Source: Flavobacteriaceae bacterium | GTDB taxonomy: Bacteria > Bacteroidota > Bacteroidia > Flavobacteriales > Flavobacteriaceae | Direction: 5' to 3' | Assembly: GCA_009886625.1 (NCBI GenBank) | Contig: QXZA01000023.1 | Span: forward strand, 20,627 to 84,626 | Length of the DNA stretch: 64,000 nucleotides | Shown here: piece after piece, positions 35,097-44,793 of the stretch | How the letters are laid out: every line of letters starts with the position of its first letter | Numbering within the stretch: the first letter of the stretch is position 1 | Made by a program: the position numbers and the translations under genes | Notes under the pieces: generated by a model | What the model saw: the letters and a program-made list of their open reading frames with translations, nothing else | Told to the model about the DNA's origin: nothing | Databases searched by the model: none

Positions 35097-36890
35097 CTAG
35101 TTTGAATGCAAAGCAGCATATATTTTTGATCCCTTCTGTTTTCCCAATACAATCTCAAACGCCTCTTTTGAGGCCTCTTTAATTCGCTTTAATGATTTGA
35201 AATGTGCAAGGAGTTTATCACGAGTTGCAGGGCCAATACCTTCAATTTGATCTAGTTTAGAATTCAGACTTCCCTTACTTCGTTTTTGTCTGTGAAAAGT
35301 AATTCCAAAACGGTGCGCTTCATCACGTGCACGTTGTAAGATTTTTAAGCTTTCTGACCTTTTATCTAAATAAAGCGGGATGGAATCTCCTGGAAAATAA
35401 ATTTCTTCTAGGCGTTTTGCGATGCCTACAATTGAAATTTCACCTCTTAATCCCAGTAAATCTAAACTTTTTACAGCTGAGGAGAGTTGTCCTTTTCCAC
35501 CGTCAATCACGATGAGTTGAGGTAATGAGGCTTCTTCTTCGAGCAATCGTTTATACCTTCTGTAAACTACTTCTTCCATGGATGCAAAATCGTCAGGGCC
35601 CTCTACGGTTTTTATATTGTAGTGTCTGTATTCTTTCTTATTTGGTTTCCCATTTTTAAAAACGACACATGCAGCAACTGGATTGGAGCCTTGGATATTA
35701 GAATTGTCAAAACATTCAATATGATAGGGTTCTTTGGGTAGTCTTAGGTCAGTTTTCATTTGACTCATTATTCGAGACGTATGCCGTTCAGGATCTACAA
35801 TTTTCATTTGTTTAAAGCGCTCCATCCTAAAAAATTTGGCATTTCGAATGGAAAGATCTACAAGTTTTCTTTTATCCCCTTGAAGGGGTACACTCACTTT
35901 AAGCTTTTCTCCCAATGCCACAGCCTCTGACAAAAAGATTTCTTTAGCAGAGCTAAAAAATAATTGCCTGATTTCCACGATTCCCAATTGTAGTAAAGTG
36001 GCATCTGTTTCATTCAATTTCTTCTTTATTTCTAGTGTATGGGAGCGTATGATTGCGCCATGAGAAACCTGAATATAGTTGATGTATCCATAGCTTTCGT
36101 CTGAGACAATACTAAACACATCAACATTATTGATTTTGGAATTTACAATAGTTGATTTTGCTTGATAGTTGGTTAGAGATTCTATTTTTTCTTTAACGGT
36201 TTGCGCTTTTTCAAATTCCATTGCTGCAGCATAAGAATCCATTTGTTTCTTAAACCCCTGAATGGATTCCTTAAAGTTTCCTTTAATAATTTCTCTTATG
36301 GCTTTAATATTGTTTTCATATGCTTCTGCTTCAATTTGTTTTGTACAGGGGGCCAAACAATTCCCCATATGATATTCCAAACAGACTTTATACTTTCCCG
36401 CATTGACCTTGTCTTCACTTAAATCAAACTTACAGCTTCTCAGGGGGTAAAGGGACCTTACCAACCCCAATAGCGTCATTACTGTTTTCATGTTGGTGTA
36501 AGGGCCGAAGTATTCTGAACCATCCTTGATGACTCTTCTAGTATAAAAAACACGAGGAAAAGGTTCTTTTTTGATACAAATCCAAGGATAGGTTTTATCA
36601 TCTTTAAGCAAGACATTGAATCGGGGTTGGTACTTTTTGATCATATTGTTTTCCAAAAGGAGGGCATCCATTTCGGTTTCTACAACTATATGTTCTATAC
36701 GAACAATATTTTTGACCAACACCGTAGTTTTTTTATTGTCATGAACTTTATTGAAGTAGGAGCTGACTCTTTTTTTTAAGTTTTTAGCTTTCCCTACATA
36801 GATCACACGGTCTGATTTGTCAAAATATTGATAGACTCCCGCAACTTGCGGAAGGCTTTTTAATTGAATTTCAATGAGATCAGATTTCAC
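35097..36890 (-). CDS. uvrC: Excinuclease ABC subunit C
   Basis: The 597-residue nuclease makes both incisions in nucleotide excision repair. It begins with GTG at 36890. In order it has the GIY-YIG domain (LPQVAGVYQYFDKSDRVIYVGKAK), a UvrB-binding helix pair with EAYENN and QGFKKQMDSYAAAMEFEKA (UVR motif, about residues 190-240), the RNase-H-like endonuclease domain with FDNSNIQGSNPVAA and IDGGKGQL, and a C-terminal helix-hairpin-helix (IEGIGPATRDKLLAHF). Length and order are normal. Confidence 0.97.
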   Translation of the reverse strand: MKSDLIEIQLKSLPQVAGVYQYFDKSDRVIYVGKAKNLKKRVSSYFNKVHDNKKTTVLVKNIVRIEHIVVETEMDALLLENNMIKKYQPRFNVLLKDDKTYPWICIKKEPFPRVFYTRRVIKDGSEYFGPYTNMKTVMTLLGLVRSLYPLRSCKFDLSEDKVNAGKYKVCLEYHMGNCLAPCTKQIEAEAYENNIKAIREIIKGNFKESIQGFKKQMDSYAAAMEFEKAQTVKEKIESLTNYQAKSTIVNSKINNVDVFSIVSDESYGYINYIQVSHGAIIRSHTLEIKKKLNETDATLLQLGIVEIRQLFFSSAKEIFLSEAVALGEKLKVSVPLQGDKRKLVDLSIRNAKFFRMERFKQMKIVDPERHTSRIMSQMKTDLRLPKEPYHIECFDNSNIQGSNPVAACVVFKNGKPNKKEYRHYNIKTVEGPDDFASMEEVVYRRYKRLLEEEASLPQLIVIDGGKGQLSSAVKSLDLLGLRGEISIVGIAKRLEEIYFPGDSIPLYLDKRSESLKILQRARDEAHRFGITFHRQKRSKGSLNSKLDQIEGIGPATRDKLLAHFKSLKRIKEASKEAFEIVLGKQKGSKIYAALHSN

Positions 36891-36997
36891 AAAACGAAAA
36901 TATTGATTTTCTTTGGGTAAAGGAACTGTTCTTGTCGTGAATTAGTCGTTTATTTAAAATCACCATTCTTATAAAATAAACCAAATCTACCTTCGAC

Positions 36998-37119
36998 ATG
37001 AAAGATATAATTTACCTCATTGCTTTTTAGTTTTTTCAATGGGTCAAGCACAACAACTTGAAACGAGTGATTCTATTCATTTTTTTAGGCATTTAAAATG
37101 CCTGATGAAATCTTTTTAG
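36998..37119 (+). pseudogene. Frameshifted secreted-peptide remnant
   Basis: ATG 36998 starts MKDIIYLIAF and meets TAG. If one T is added to a T-run near 37023-37028, the reading becomes a signal peptide (LVFSMGQAQ, cut after AQA) followed by LETSDSIHFFRHL and a stop at 37117-37119. So a one-base deletion in a homopolymer has broken a short secreted protein, or the sequence has an assembly error. After the shift only 20 mature residues remain, so the gene may also be truncated. An 8-bp palindrome (37087-37103) lies at its end. Confidence 0.4.
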
Positions 37120-37157
37120 CTAATTTTCAATGATTTTAAAAATTATTGAAAACCCTG

Positions 37158-37724
37158 ATGGATCATTCAAAAGAAGCTTTACGAGTCTATTTTTCAAAAA
37201 AAAGAGGCGCACTTTCACCGGAAATACAGGATTCATACAGTTTGGACATTGCCAATTTGTGTTTAAAACTACCTATTTGGGAGTTAGAATATTTTCATCT
37301 GTTTTTACCTATATCCTCAAAAAGTGAGGTAGATACCACGTTAATGTTGACTTTACTTCAAGGCAGAGATAAACAGATAATATTGCCTAAAGTAGCTGGG
37401 GATAATGTTTTGGAACACATATTGCTGACCGATGGTACCAAGATCACGAATAATTCTTGGGGTATTCCAGAACCACAAGAGGGAATAAAAATAGATCCAC
37501 TTCAGCTAGATGTTGTCTTTATTCCCTTGTTGGCCTTTGATAAAAGTGGAAATCGTGTGGGTTATGGAAAAGGATTTTACGATGCTTTTTTGAGAAAATG
37601 TAAAAAAGAAGTGATTAAAATTGGGCTTACTTTTTTTGATCCAGTCGAGCAAATTGAAGGAACAAGAGTTGAAGATATTCCTCTAGACTATTGTGTTAGT
37701 CCTCGAGAGATTCATTCTTTTTAG
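37158..37724 (+). CDS. 5-formyltetrahydrofolate cyclo-ligase
   Basis: The protein has about 188 residues from ATG 37158 (MDHSKEALRVYFSKKR); a TTG 12 nt upstream is an alternative. It converts 5-formyl-THF to 5,10-methenyl-THF with ATP. Visible parts are the N-terminal basic helix, VFIPLLAFDKSGNRVGYGKGFYDAFL, which is the family signature near the C-terminus, and VEDIPLDYCVSPREI. The last 29 nt overlap the convergent lspA gene. Confidence 0.9.
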   Translation: MDHSKEALRVYFSKKRGALSPEIQDSYSLDIANLCLKLPIWELEYFHLFLPISSKSEVDTTLMLTLLQGRDKQIILPKVAGDNVLEHILLTDGTKITNNSWGIPEPQEGIKIDPLQLDVVFIPLLAFDKSGNRVGYGKGFYDAFLRKCKKEVIKIGLTFFDPVEQIEGTRVEDIPLDYCVSPREIHSF

Positions 37725-38424
37725 ATTCCTCTTTATTGAAGATTTTTTTATTAAAAACAATTAAAATACCAACACCTGCACTGATGGCTGTATCTGCAAT
37801 ATTAAAAATATATTGAAAAAATAAAAAGGTATCTCCACCCGCAAAGGGTACCCAGTTTGGCCATGTCCATTCCACCAGGGGAAATTGTAGCATATCAACT
37901 ACATGACCATAAAATAAGGGGGCGTATCCCCCTCCTTCAGGAAAAAGTATTGCAACTGTATTGTAACTATTTGAAAAAATGTATCCATAGAAAACCGAGT
38001 CAATAATATTACCTAATGCACCCGCAAAGATCAAAGCAATTGCCCAGTTTAGCAAAACAGGGCTGTGTTTTTTTATGGAATCCCACAACCAGTATCCTAA
38101 ACCTACGATTGCTACTAAGCGGAAAAGTGTTAAAAATAGCTTTGCTGAATCTTCCTTGATAAAAGGAATAATATCATTGAATTTTGTTCCCATGGCCATT
38201 CCTTTGTTTTCAACAAAAAGAAGTTTAAAAAAGCCCCAATCAACTATAGGGGGAACACCATAGCCTGAGAGGGGAAAATTAAGCTTAATGTAAAATTTGC
38301 TGCATTGATCGATTAGAAGGACTCCAATGATAATAACTAATGCCCATTTTAGGGTAAAATATGTTTTTTGCTTCTCCAGAACAAGGGGGTATAGATGCTT
38401 ATTTTTGCATGTTTTTTGCTTCAA
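37696..38424 (-). CDS. lspA: Lipoprotein signal peptidase II
   Basis: The 242-residue inner-membrane aspartic protease cleaves the signal peptide of lipoproteins, consistent with the many lipoproteins in this window. Four hydrophobic segments are visible. The N-terminal region has LLIDQCSKFYIK, the first catalytic Asp is in ALGNIIDSVFYG and the second in IFNIADTAISAG. A long loop (PFAGGDTFLFF) separates segments 3 and 4. The start at ATG 38424 overlaps the dksA-like gene by 26 nt; later starts in that overlap cannot be excluded. It overlaps the cyclo-ligase gene by 29 nt at the other end. Confidence 0.94.
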   Translation of the reverse strand: MKQKTCKNKHLYPLVLEKQKTYFTLKWALVIIIGVLLIDQCSKFYIKLNFPLSGYGVPPIVDWGFFKLLFVENKGMAMGTKFNDIIPFIKEDSAKLFLTLFRLVAIVGLGYWLWDSIKKHSPVLLNWAIALIFAGALGNIIDSVFYGYIFSNSYNTVAILFPEGGGYAPLFYGHVVDMLQFPLVEWTWPNWVPFAGGDTFLFFQYIFNIADTAISAGVGILIVFNKKIFNKEESKKNESLED

Positions 38425-38776
38425 TACTCAAGGTAGCATGAGGGACCAGAAACAATCTTTTTTTATTGATTAGTTTTCCTGTAACACGACAAACACCATA
38501 AGTTTTATTTTCAATTCTTATCATGGCATTTTTTAGGTCACGTATAAATTTTTCTTGACGAATTGCTAATTGGGTATTTGCTTCCTTTGACATTGTCTCT
38601 GATCCTTCTTCAAAGGCTTTAAAAGTGGGTGCCGTATCCTCTGTTCCATTATTACCATTGTTCATATAGGAGCTTTTTAATAAATCAAGATCTAATTGTG
38701 CTTTCTGAATTTTTTCCTCTATTAAAGTTCTGAATTCTTGAAGTTCTGCGTCGCTGTATTTTGTTTTTGTGCTCAT
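38399..38776 (-). CDS. DksA/TraR-family protein without zinc-binding Cys
   Basis: The 125-residue protein has a coiled-coil N-terminal region (residues about 8-75) and a C-terminal region that aligns with the DksA zinc finger, ending in YGVCRVTGKLINKKRLFLVPHATLSIEAKN. The four metal Cys positions hold Cys, Thr, Ser and Ala, so the finger is probably metal-free. Similar Bacteroidota proteins have the same pattern. DksA proteins bind RNA polymerase and shape rRNA and stress responses. The start overlaps ileS by 1 nt (TGATG), and lspA starts within it. Confidence 0.87.
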   Translation of the reverse strand: MSTKTKYSDAELQEFRTLIEEKIQKAQLDLDLLKSSYMNNGNNGTEDTAPTFKAFEEGSETMSKEANTQLAIRQEKFIRDLKNAMIRIENKTYGVCRVTGKLINKKRLFLVPHATLSIEAKNMQK

Positions 38777-41700
38777 CAGGATATTTTTTTTATTCGTAGT
38801 ATGGTTTTTATTTTTTCAAATTCAAGGGTCAAACCGTCTGTTAGCTCTGGTTCAAAATTTAAATTTTCAGCAAGAGTTTCAGATAATATGTAGCTTTTAT
38901 TTTCTATAACTGCTTCCTCTAATTGGGGTTCGTTTTTTAAAAAAATAACAATTTTGTCTGTAACCTCTAGTCCACTTTCTTTTCTGAAATTCTGAATCCG
39001 GTTGACTAATTCTCTAGCAATCCCTTCTTGAATTAATTCGGGTGTCATTGTCATGTCAAGAGCTACAGTCATTCCACTTCCTTGAGCTACTTGCCAGCCT
39101 TCAATGTCTTTGAAGGAAACTTCAACATCCGAGCTTTCTAAAGTAATGTTTTTTTCGTTTAGTTGTATTTCTAGGGTTCCTTTTCCTTCTAGTTCATTTA
39201 TTTGATCCTCATCCAAATCTTTTATGCATTGGACAACAGACTTTACATCTTTACCAAAACGAGGCCCTAGCGCTTTAAAATTAGGTTTAATTTCTTTCAC
39301 TAAAAGTGAGTTTGCGTCATCAAGGAGCTCTACGGTTTTGATATTTATTTCACTCTTAAGTTGTGCTATAATTTTTTCAATGCGATTTCGTTCTGTTTGA
39401 TCTTTCACTGGAATGATCATTTTTTGAAGCGGTTGTCGAACACGGATTTGTTCTTTTTTTCTAAGGGATAAGGCCAATGATGTTAATGTCCGTGCTGTGT
39501 TTATTTGATCTTCTAAATTGGCATTTATAAGTGTGGAATTTGCTATTGGGAAATCCGTCAAATGAATTGAGTTCTTTTCTTGAGTCAAATCTTGATACAG
39601 ATGATCCGTGTAAAAAGGCGCCACTGGAGCAGCAATTTTTGAAACGGTAATTAGACATTCATATAGCGTTTGGTAGGCAGCAATTTTGTCTGTTCCATAT
39701 TCTCCTTTCCAGAAACGTCTGCGACAAAGGCGTACATACCAGTTGCTTAATTTTTCTTGTACAAAATCTGAAATTGCACGACTTGCTTTTGTTGGTTCAT
39801 AGTCTTCATAGGCAGTATCTACCGCTTGAATTAGACTGTGAAGTTCAGATAAGATCCAACGATCTAGCTCAGTTCTTTGATCTAATGGTATTGTTTTCTC
39901 TTTTTTAGGATCAAAGGCATCGATATTGGCATATAAACTAAAAAAAGAGTAGGTGTTGTAGAGTGTTCCAAAAAACTTACGTTGTGCTTCTGCAATCCCT
40001 TCTGCATCAAATTTTAAATTATCCCAAGGGTTGGCATTGGAAATCATATACCAACGGGTGGCATCGGCTCCAAATTGATCTAATGTTTTAAATGGATCTA
40101 CAGCATTGCCCAATCGTTTGGACATTTTTTGCCCTGATTTGTCTAAAACCAATCCATTGGAAACAACATTTTTATATGCTTTTTTACCAAAGACAAGTGT
40201 GCTTATAGCATGCAAAGTATAGAACCAACCTCTTGTTTGATCTACACCTTCAGCAATATAATCGGCTGGAAAACGCTCTCCGGTGTCAATTTTTTCTTTA
40301 TTTTCAAAAGGGTAGTGCCATTGTGCGTATGGCATTGCACCTGAATCAAACCAGACATCAATTAAATCAGATTCGCGCTGCATTGATTGTCCACTAGGAC
40401 TACATAAGACTATTTGATCTACAACATTTTTATGTAAATCGATGGTGTCGTAATTGGCTTCTGAAAAATCCCCTTCTTTAAAGTCCTTGAGAGGGTTTTC
40501 TTGCATCATTCCATTTGTTATGGCATGATCTATTGCCTGTTTCAGTTCAGTAATGGAACCCATTACTTGGGTTTCCTTGCCATCTTCTGTTCGCCAAACG
40601 GGCAATGGAATTCCCCAAAAACGCGACCTAGAAAGATTCCAGTCATTTGCGTTAGACAACCAATTTCCAAAACGTCCTTCTCCTGTAGCTTTGGGTTTCC
40701 AATTAATTTCTTCGTTAAGACGCACCATTTGATCTCTTACTTCTGTGACCTTAATGAACCATGAGTCTAAAGGATAATATAAAATAGGCTTGTCTGTTCT
40801 CCAGCAATTTGGATAAGAGTGAAGGTATTTTTCTACTTTAAACGCACGATTCTCTTCTTTCAGTTGGATGGCAATTTCAACATCGGTTGAGCGCTCTGGA
40901 GCTTCCCCTTCAGGATAATATTCGTTTTTGACAAAACGTCCTCCCAAGGGTCCCACTTCTGTTCTAAAACGTCCCTGTAAATCAACTAAAGGAACTGTAT
41001 TGCCATTTTCATCAAGAACTAACAATGGCGGTACCTTGGGTTGTGCTTCTTTGGCCACTTTGGCATCGTCTGCTCCAAAAGTAGGCGCTGTATGTACAAT
41101 ACCCGTTCCATCATCTGTGGTCACAAAATCACCTGCAATCACTCGAAAAGCATTTTCTGGATGACTTAATGGCAATGGTGCATTGGTCCAAAGTTGTTCA
41201 TACCTAATCTCTAATAGATCACTTCCTTTTACCTCATTTTCAAAGCAATATGGAATACTTTTATCCCCAGCTTTATAGTCTTTTAGGTTCTCTTGGAGGA
41301 TGAATTTTTTCCCGAGCTGTTTTGAAAGTAGTGCTTTTGCAAGAATCACACGAATGGGTTCAAAAGTATATTGGTTAAAAGTCTGAATAACAACATAGTC
41401 AATATTCTTTCCTACGGTTAAGGCTGTATTGGATGGAAGCGTCCAAGGAGTGGTGGTCCACGCCAACAAATAAAGTGGAATTTCTCCTTTGAGTGCATCG
41501 GGCAAACTTTCTTGTTTGACTTTAAATTGGGCAGTTATTGTTGTATCAGTTACGTTTTGATAAGTTCCTGGCTGATTAAGTTCATGAGAGCTTAATCCCG
41601 TTCCCGCCATAGGTGAATATGGTTGAATGGTGTAGCCTTTGTATAAAAGTCCTTTTTCGTGAATTTGCTTGAGCAACCACCATACGGATTCCATATATTT

Positions 41701-42159
41701 AGAAGTGTAGGTGACATAAGGATCATCCATATCGACCCAATACCCGATTCGTTGTGTCAATTCATTCCAGACATCGGTATAGCGCATAACAGCTTTTTTA
41801 CAAGCTTCATTATAGGCTTCTACGGTAATTGTTTTTCCTATGGCGTCTTTTGAGATTCCCAATTCTTTCTCGACTCCAAGTTCTATGGGCAGGCCATGAG
41901 TATCCCATCCCGCTTTACGCTGTACTTGAAATCCTTTTTGTGTTTTATAGCGACAAAAAACATCTTTAATGGCACGAGCCATAATGTGGTGAATACCTGG
42001 CATCCCATTGGCCGAAGGAGGCCCTTCATAAAAAACAAAAGAAGGCTTTCCCTCACGAAGACCAATACTTTTAGAAAAGGTGTTGTCTTCCTTCCATGAG
42101 GCAAGGATCTCATCGGCTATTTGAGGTAAGTTCAACCCTTTATATTCATTGAATTTCAT
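38776..42159 (-). CDS. ileS: Isoleucyl-tRNA synthetase
   Basis: The 1127-residue class I synthetase charges tRNA-Ile. The HIGH-like motif is PGIHHIMARAIKD, the KMSKS loop is KMSKRLGN with Arg in place of Ser, and the N-terminal PSANGMPG and the editing domain (TTPWTLPSNTAL) are present. The length and the C-terminal extension are those of the eukaryote-like long form used by Bacteroidota, which is often insensitive to mupirocin. It is the first gene in an ileS-dksA-lspA unit. Confidence 0.97.
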   Translation of the reverse strand: MKFNEYKGLNLPQIADEILASWKEDNTFSKSIGLREGKPSFVFYEGPPSANGMPGIHHIMARAIKDVFCRYKTQKGFQVQRKAGWDTHGLPIELGVEKELGISKDAIGKTITVEAYNEACKKAVMRYTDVWNELTQRIGYWVDMDDPYVTYTSKYMESVWWLLKQIHEKGLLYKGYTIQPYSPMAGTGLSSHELNQPGTYQNVTDTTITAQFKVKQESLPDALKGEIPLYLLAWTTTPWTLPSNTALTVGKNIDYVVIQTFNQYTFEPIRVILAKALLSKQLGKKFILQENLKDYKAGDKSIPYCFENEVKGSDLLEIRYEQLWTNAPLPLSHPENAFRVIAGDFVTTDDGTGIVHTAPTFGADDAKVAKEAQPKVPPLLVLDENGNTVPLVDLQGRFRTEVGPLGGRFVKNEYYPEGEAPERSTDVEIAIQLKEENRAFKVEKYLHSYPNCWRTDKPILYYPLDSWFIKVTEVRDQMVRLNEEINWKPKATGEGRFGNWLSNANDWNLSRSRFWGIPLPVWRTEDGKETQVMGSITELKQAIDHAITNGMMQENPLKDFKEGDFSEANYDTIDLHKNVVDQIVLCSPSGQSMQRESDLIDVWFDSGAMPYAQWHYPFENKEKIDTGERFPADYIAEGVDQTRGWFYTLHAISTLVFGKKAYKNVVSNGLVLDKSGQKMSKRLGNAVDPFKTLDQFGADATRWYMISNANPWDNLKFDAEGIAEAQRKFFGTLYNTYSFFSLYANIDAFDPKKEKTIPLDQRTELDRWILSELHSLIQAVDTAYEDYEPTKASRAISDFVQEKLSNWYVRLCRRRFWKGEYGTDKIAAYQTLYECLITVSKIAAPVAPFYTDHLYQDLTQEKNSIHLTDFPIANSTLINANLEDQINTARTLTSLALSLRKKEQIRVRQPLQKMIIPVKDQTERNRIEKIIAQLKSEINIKTVELLDDANSLLVKEIKPNFKALGPRFGKDVKSVVQCIKDLDEDQINELEGKGTLEIQLNEKNITLESSDVEVSFKDIEGWQVAQGSGMTVALDMTMTPELIQEGIARELVNRIQNFRKESGLEVTDKIVIFLKNEPQLEEAVIENKSYILSETLAENLNFEPELTDGLTLEFEKIKTILRIKKIS

Positions 42160-42315
42160 GTCGATTTTTTCTTTTGTAAATCTGTTTCTTACGCTATTTT
42201 TTAGAAAACCTTAATGGTAATTAAAAAGAACTATTTTTTGCATTCAAATGCGAAAGTAATTAATTTAGAGAAAACAGCGTGTTTTTTGATGCACTTGGCT
42301 TCTAAAATTAAGGTT

Positions 42316-44793
42316 TTAAAAAGCGATATTAGCCCCTATTTTTAAGTTTCTACCGGGGGCAGAAATACCAGATGCAAAGGTTCTGTAATGAATGTCAAAA
42401 ATATTATCAATACCCACTATAAAGCGGATGTTTTCCTTCCATTCATATTGTGTCAAGAGAGATAAATCATTCCATGCTGGAGTTCCAGCATAAAGGCCTG
42501 ATAATTCTGAAATCAAGGGAGTTTCTTCTAAACCATCTTCACCTCCAATACTGTAGGTGTTTGGGTTTTTACTTCCACTAAATTGGAAACGTAAGCTTGT
42601 TAACCAATTTTCTTTGTTATATTTCAACAGCAGGTTACCAAAAATAGGAGAAATGGAGGGAAGGGGTCCGTATTTTTTATTTTTCCCAGCTTTTATAAAC
42701 GAAATATTTCCTTGAATCGAAAAAGTATCTACAAAGGAATAATAACCATCTATAGATCCTCCTACTAAATATCGATCTCCAGAATTGACATTGGCAAAAG
42801 TTTCAACTTCTTCTCCTTGATACAATATGGTATTCATATTTGGGGTCGTTTTATCAGCAAAGATGATATAATTGTCACGACCAATATGTCTAGAGATGAG
42901 CGTGGTAAAACCTCTAACGGAGATGAAGTTTTTCGGTAAATTTAAATAATTTGTGAAACCGAGTTCAAAATTGTACGCGTACTCTGGAAAAAGTGAAGGG
43001 TTGGGTACAACAAGAGTGCCTTTATTTTCTCTGATTTTTCCAACATCATCAATATTGGGGTTTCTAAAGCCATTGGATAGAATCATATTCCACTGCTTTT
43101 TAGCCGAAGGGCGATAAGTGAGTGCTAAAGTCTCTGTGAGCGCTTCAGATCTAAGATCTACAGAAGACAATAATGCATTGATGTTATAAAATTCTTTCCA
43201 CCTTGCATCTAGTCGTGTGGATGTGATTCGTGCTCCCGCGTTCAAGGTCAATTTATCATTGAAATCCCACACCCAATTGACAAACATAGCCAGACTTCCA
43301 TACGAACTTCCTGCACTTGGATAACGTGTGGGGATAGGAAGGATGGGTGCTCTTCCTTCTATTTTGTCTTGATTGATTATTAAGTCATATTTATAGGCAA
43401 GTGAGCGAACCTTATTGTAGGCCCCCTCAAAGCCGTAGGAAAACGAATGTTTTTCATTTAAATCAACTTCAAAATCTCCATTCAAGCTAAAAACTTTTAC
43501 TTTTTCTCTTTGGTATTCTCTTGTTAGACTGCCAAAATTTCGATTGTTTCTGGATTCTTCTATATGTTGATAACCAAAGGTGATTCGTCCAGAATCTAGA
43601 AATTTTTTATCTGTAAAAAATTTATATTGAGGCGAGAGCAATAGTCTTTTTTGAGGGCCATAATACCATTCGGCAAAACGAAGACTTCCCTCTCGAGTTT
43701 CTACTAATTTATCGTAACGCGAAATATCAGAAGAATTAGAATATTGGGTATTGATAATAAATTGGCTTTTTTCGCTAAGTTGAAGTAAGAATTTTTGAAA
43801 TAAATCCAATTGATCATATCCTGTATTTCGTTGAATTAGTGGGTTGTCATTTGCTGAGGGAGCAGGACTAAAAAACGTCCTCGTATTTGCAGAATAAAAA
43901 GGAGTAAGTCCCCATTCCTCATATCCATGCTGTCTGTTTTTACCCATTCGAATTTCGCCAAATGAAGAATGACTTACACTGGTTAAACTTGCCCATTTTT
44001 TAAAACTCACTTCAGTAGAAAAAGAATTTATTGATGCATTATCAGCAGAGGAAAAATCACTAGAAAATTGAGTAGAAATCTTTTTTTCGCTATTAATTAG
44101 TGGGGTTCTAGTGTAGTAGTGGATCACTCCTCCTAAGGCGTCAGAACCGTATCCTACAGATGAAGATCCAAAAATAACCTCGACACGCTCAATATTATTG
44201 GGATTAATTGTAATGGCATTTTGCAAATGCCCACTTCTATAAATGGCGTTATTCATACGAACACCATCCATAACTAAAAGTAAACGATTGGCTTCAAATC
44301 CTCTAATAACAGGACTTCCACCACCTCCTTGGCTTTTTTGGATTCGAACTCCAGGGGTGAGACCGACAAGATCTGCACCATTTGCTGGACGCTGAAGTTT
44401 GATTTGATCAGCGCTTACCACATTTACTTTTTCAGCAATTTGTTTTCTATTAGAGGCTTTTCTGGCTACAGATAAAATAACTTCATTCAAGGTTTGTTCA
44501 TCTGCTTTCATACGTAAAGTAATTCCTTGTTGAATTTGCTGATTGCTCAGTTGTAAAGTCAAGGTTTCATAACCATAATATTGAATATAAAAAAGTTCAT
44601 TTTCTGAAAACAGAAGAAGGGAGGCTTTTCCGTAGTCATCAGTTAGAATCGATTTTGTTTTATTTTTGTTAAATAGTGCAGCACCTTGAATGGGCTCACT
44701 AGAAACAGCATCAATCACAAGAATACTCTGTGCAGCTAACCAAAAAGGCGTAATAAGCAGAAGGAAAAGGTTAAGTTTACTTAAAAATTTCAT
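42316..44793 (-). CDS. TonB-dependent receptor with carboxypeptidase-like domain
   Basis: The 825-residue outer-membrane receptor has a signal peptide (to about residue 21, AAQS), a carboxypeptidase-regulatory-like beta-sandwich (about 25-100), a plug with RPANGADLVGLTPGVRIQKSQ and GVRMNNAIYRSGHLQNA, and a barrel ending in GRNLKIGANIAF. The plug is of the vitamin B12/siderophore type, not SusC. TonB energy drives import of an iron complex, cobalamin or a similar ligand, which cannot be specified. It overlaps recO by 17 nt. No SusD partner is adjacent. Confidence 0.92.
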   Translation of the reverse strand: MKFLSKLNLFLLLITPFWLAAQSILVIDAVSSEPIQGAALFNKNKTKSILTDDYGKASLLLFSENELFYIQYYGYETLTLQLSNQQIQQGITLRMKADEQTLNEVILSVARKASNRKQIAEKVNVVSADQIKLQRPANGADLVGLTPGVRIQKSQGGGGSPVIRGFEANRLLLVMDGVRMNNAIYRSGHLQNAITINPNNIERVEVIFGSSSVGYGSDALGGVIHYYTRTPLINSEKKISTQFSSDFSSADNASINSFSTEVSFKKWASLTSVSHSSFGEIRMGKNRQHGYEEWGLTPFYSANTRTFFSPAPSANDNPLIQRNTGYDQLDLFQKFLLQLSEKSQFIINTQYSNSSDISRYDKLVETREGSLRFAEWYYGPQKRLLLSPQYKFFTDKKFLDSGRITFGYQHIEESRNNRNFGSLTREYQREKVKVFSLNGDFEVDLNEKHSFSYGFEGAYNKVRSLAYKYDLIINQDKIEGRAPILPIPTRYPSAGSSYGSLAMFVNWVWDFNDKLTLNAGARITSTRLDARWKEFYNINALLSSVDLRSEALTETLALTYRPSAKKQWNMILSNGFRNPNIDDVGKIRENKGTLVVPNPSLFPEYAYNFELGFTNYLNLPKNFISVRGFTTLISRHIGRDNYIIFADKTTPNMNTILYQGEEVETFANVNSGDRYLVGGSIDGYYSFVDTFSIQGNISFIKAGKNKKYGPLPSISPIFGNLLLKYNKENWLTSLRFQFSGSKNPNTYSIGGEDGLEETPLISELSGLYAGTPAWNDLSLLTQYEWKENIRFIVGIDNIFDIHYRTFASGISAPGRNLKIGANIAF

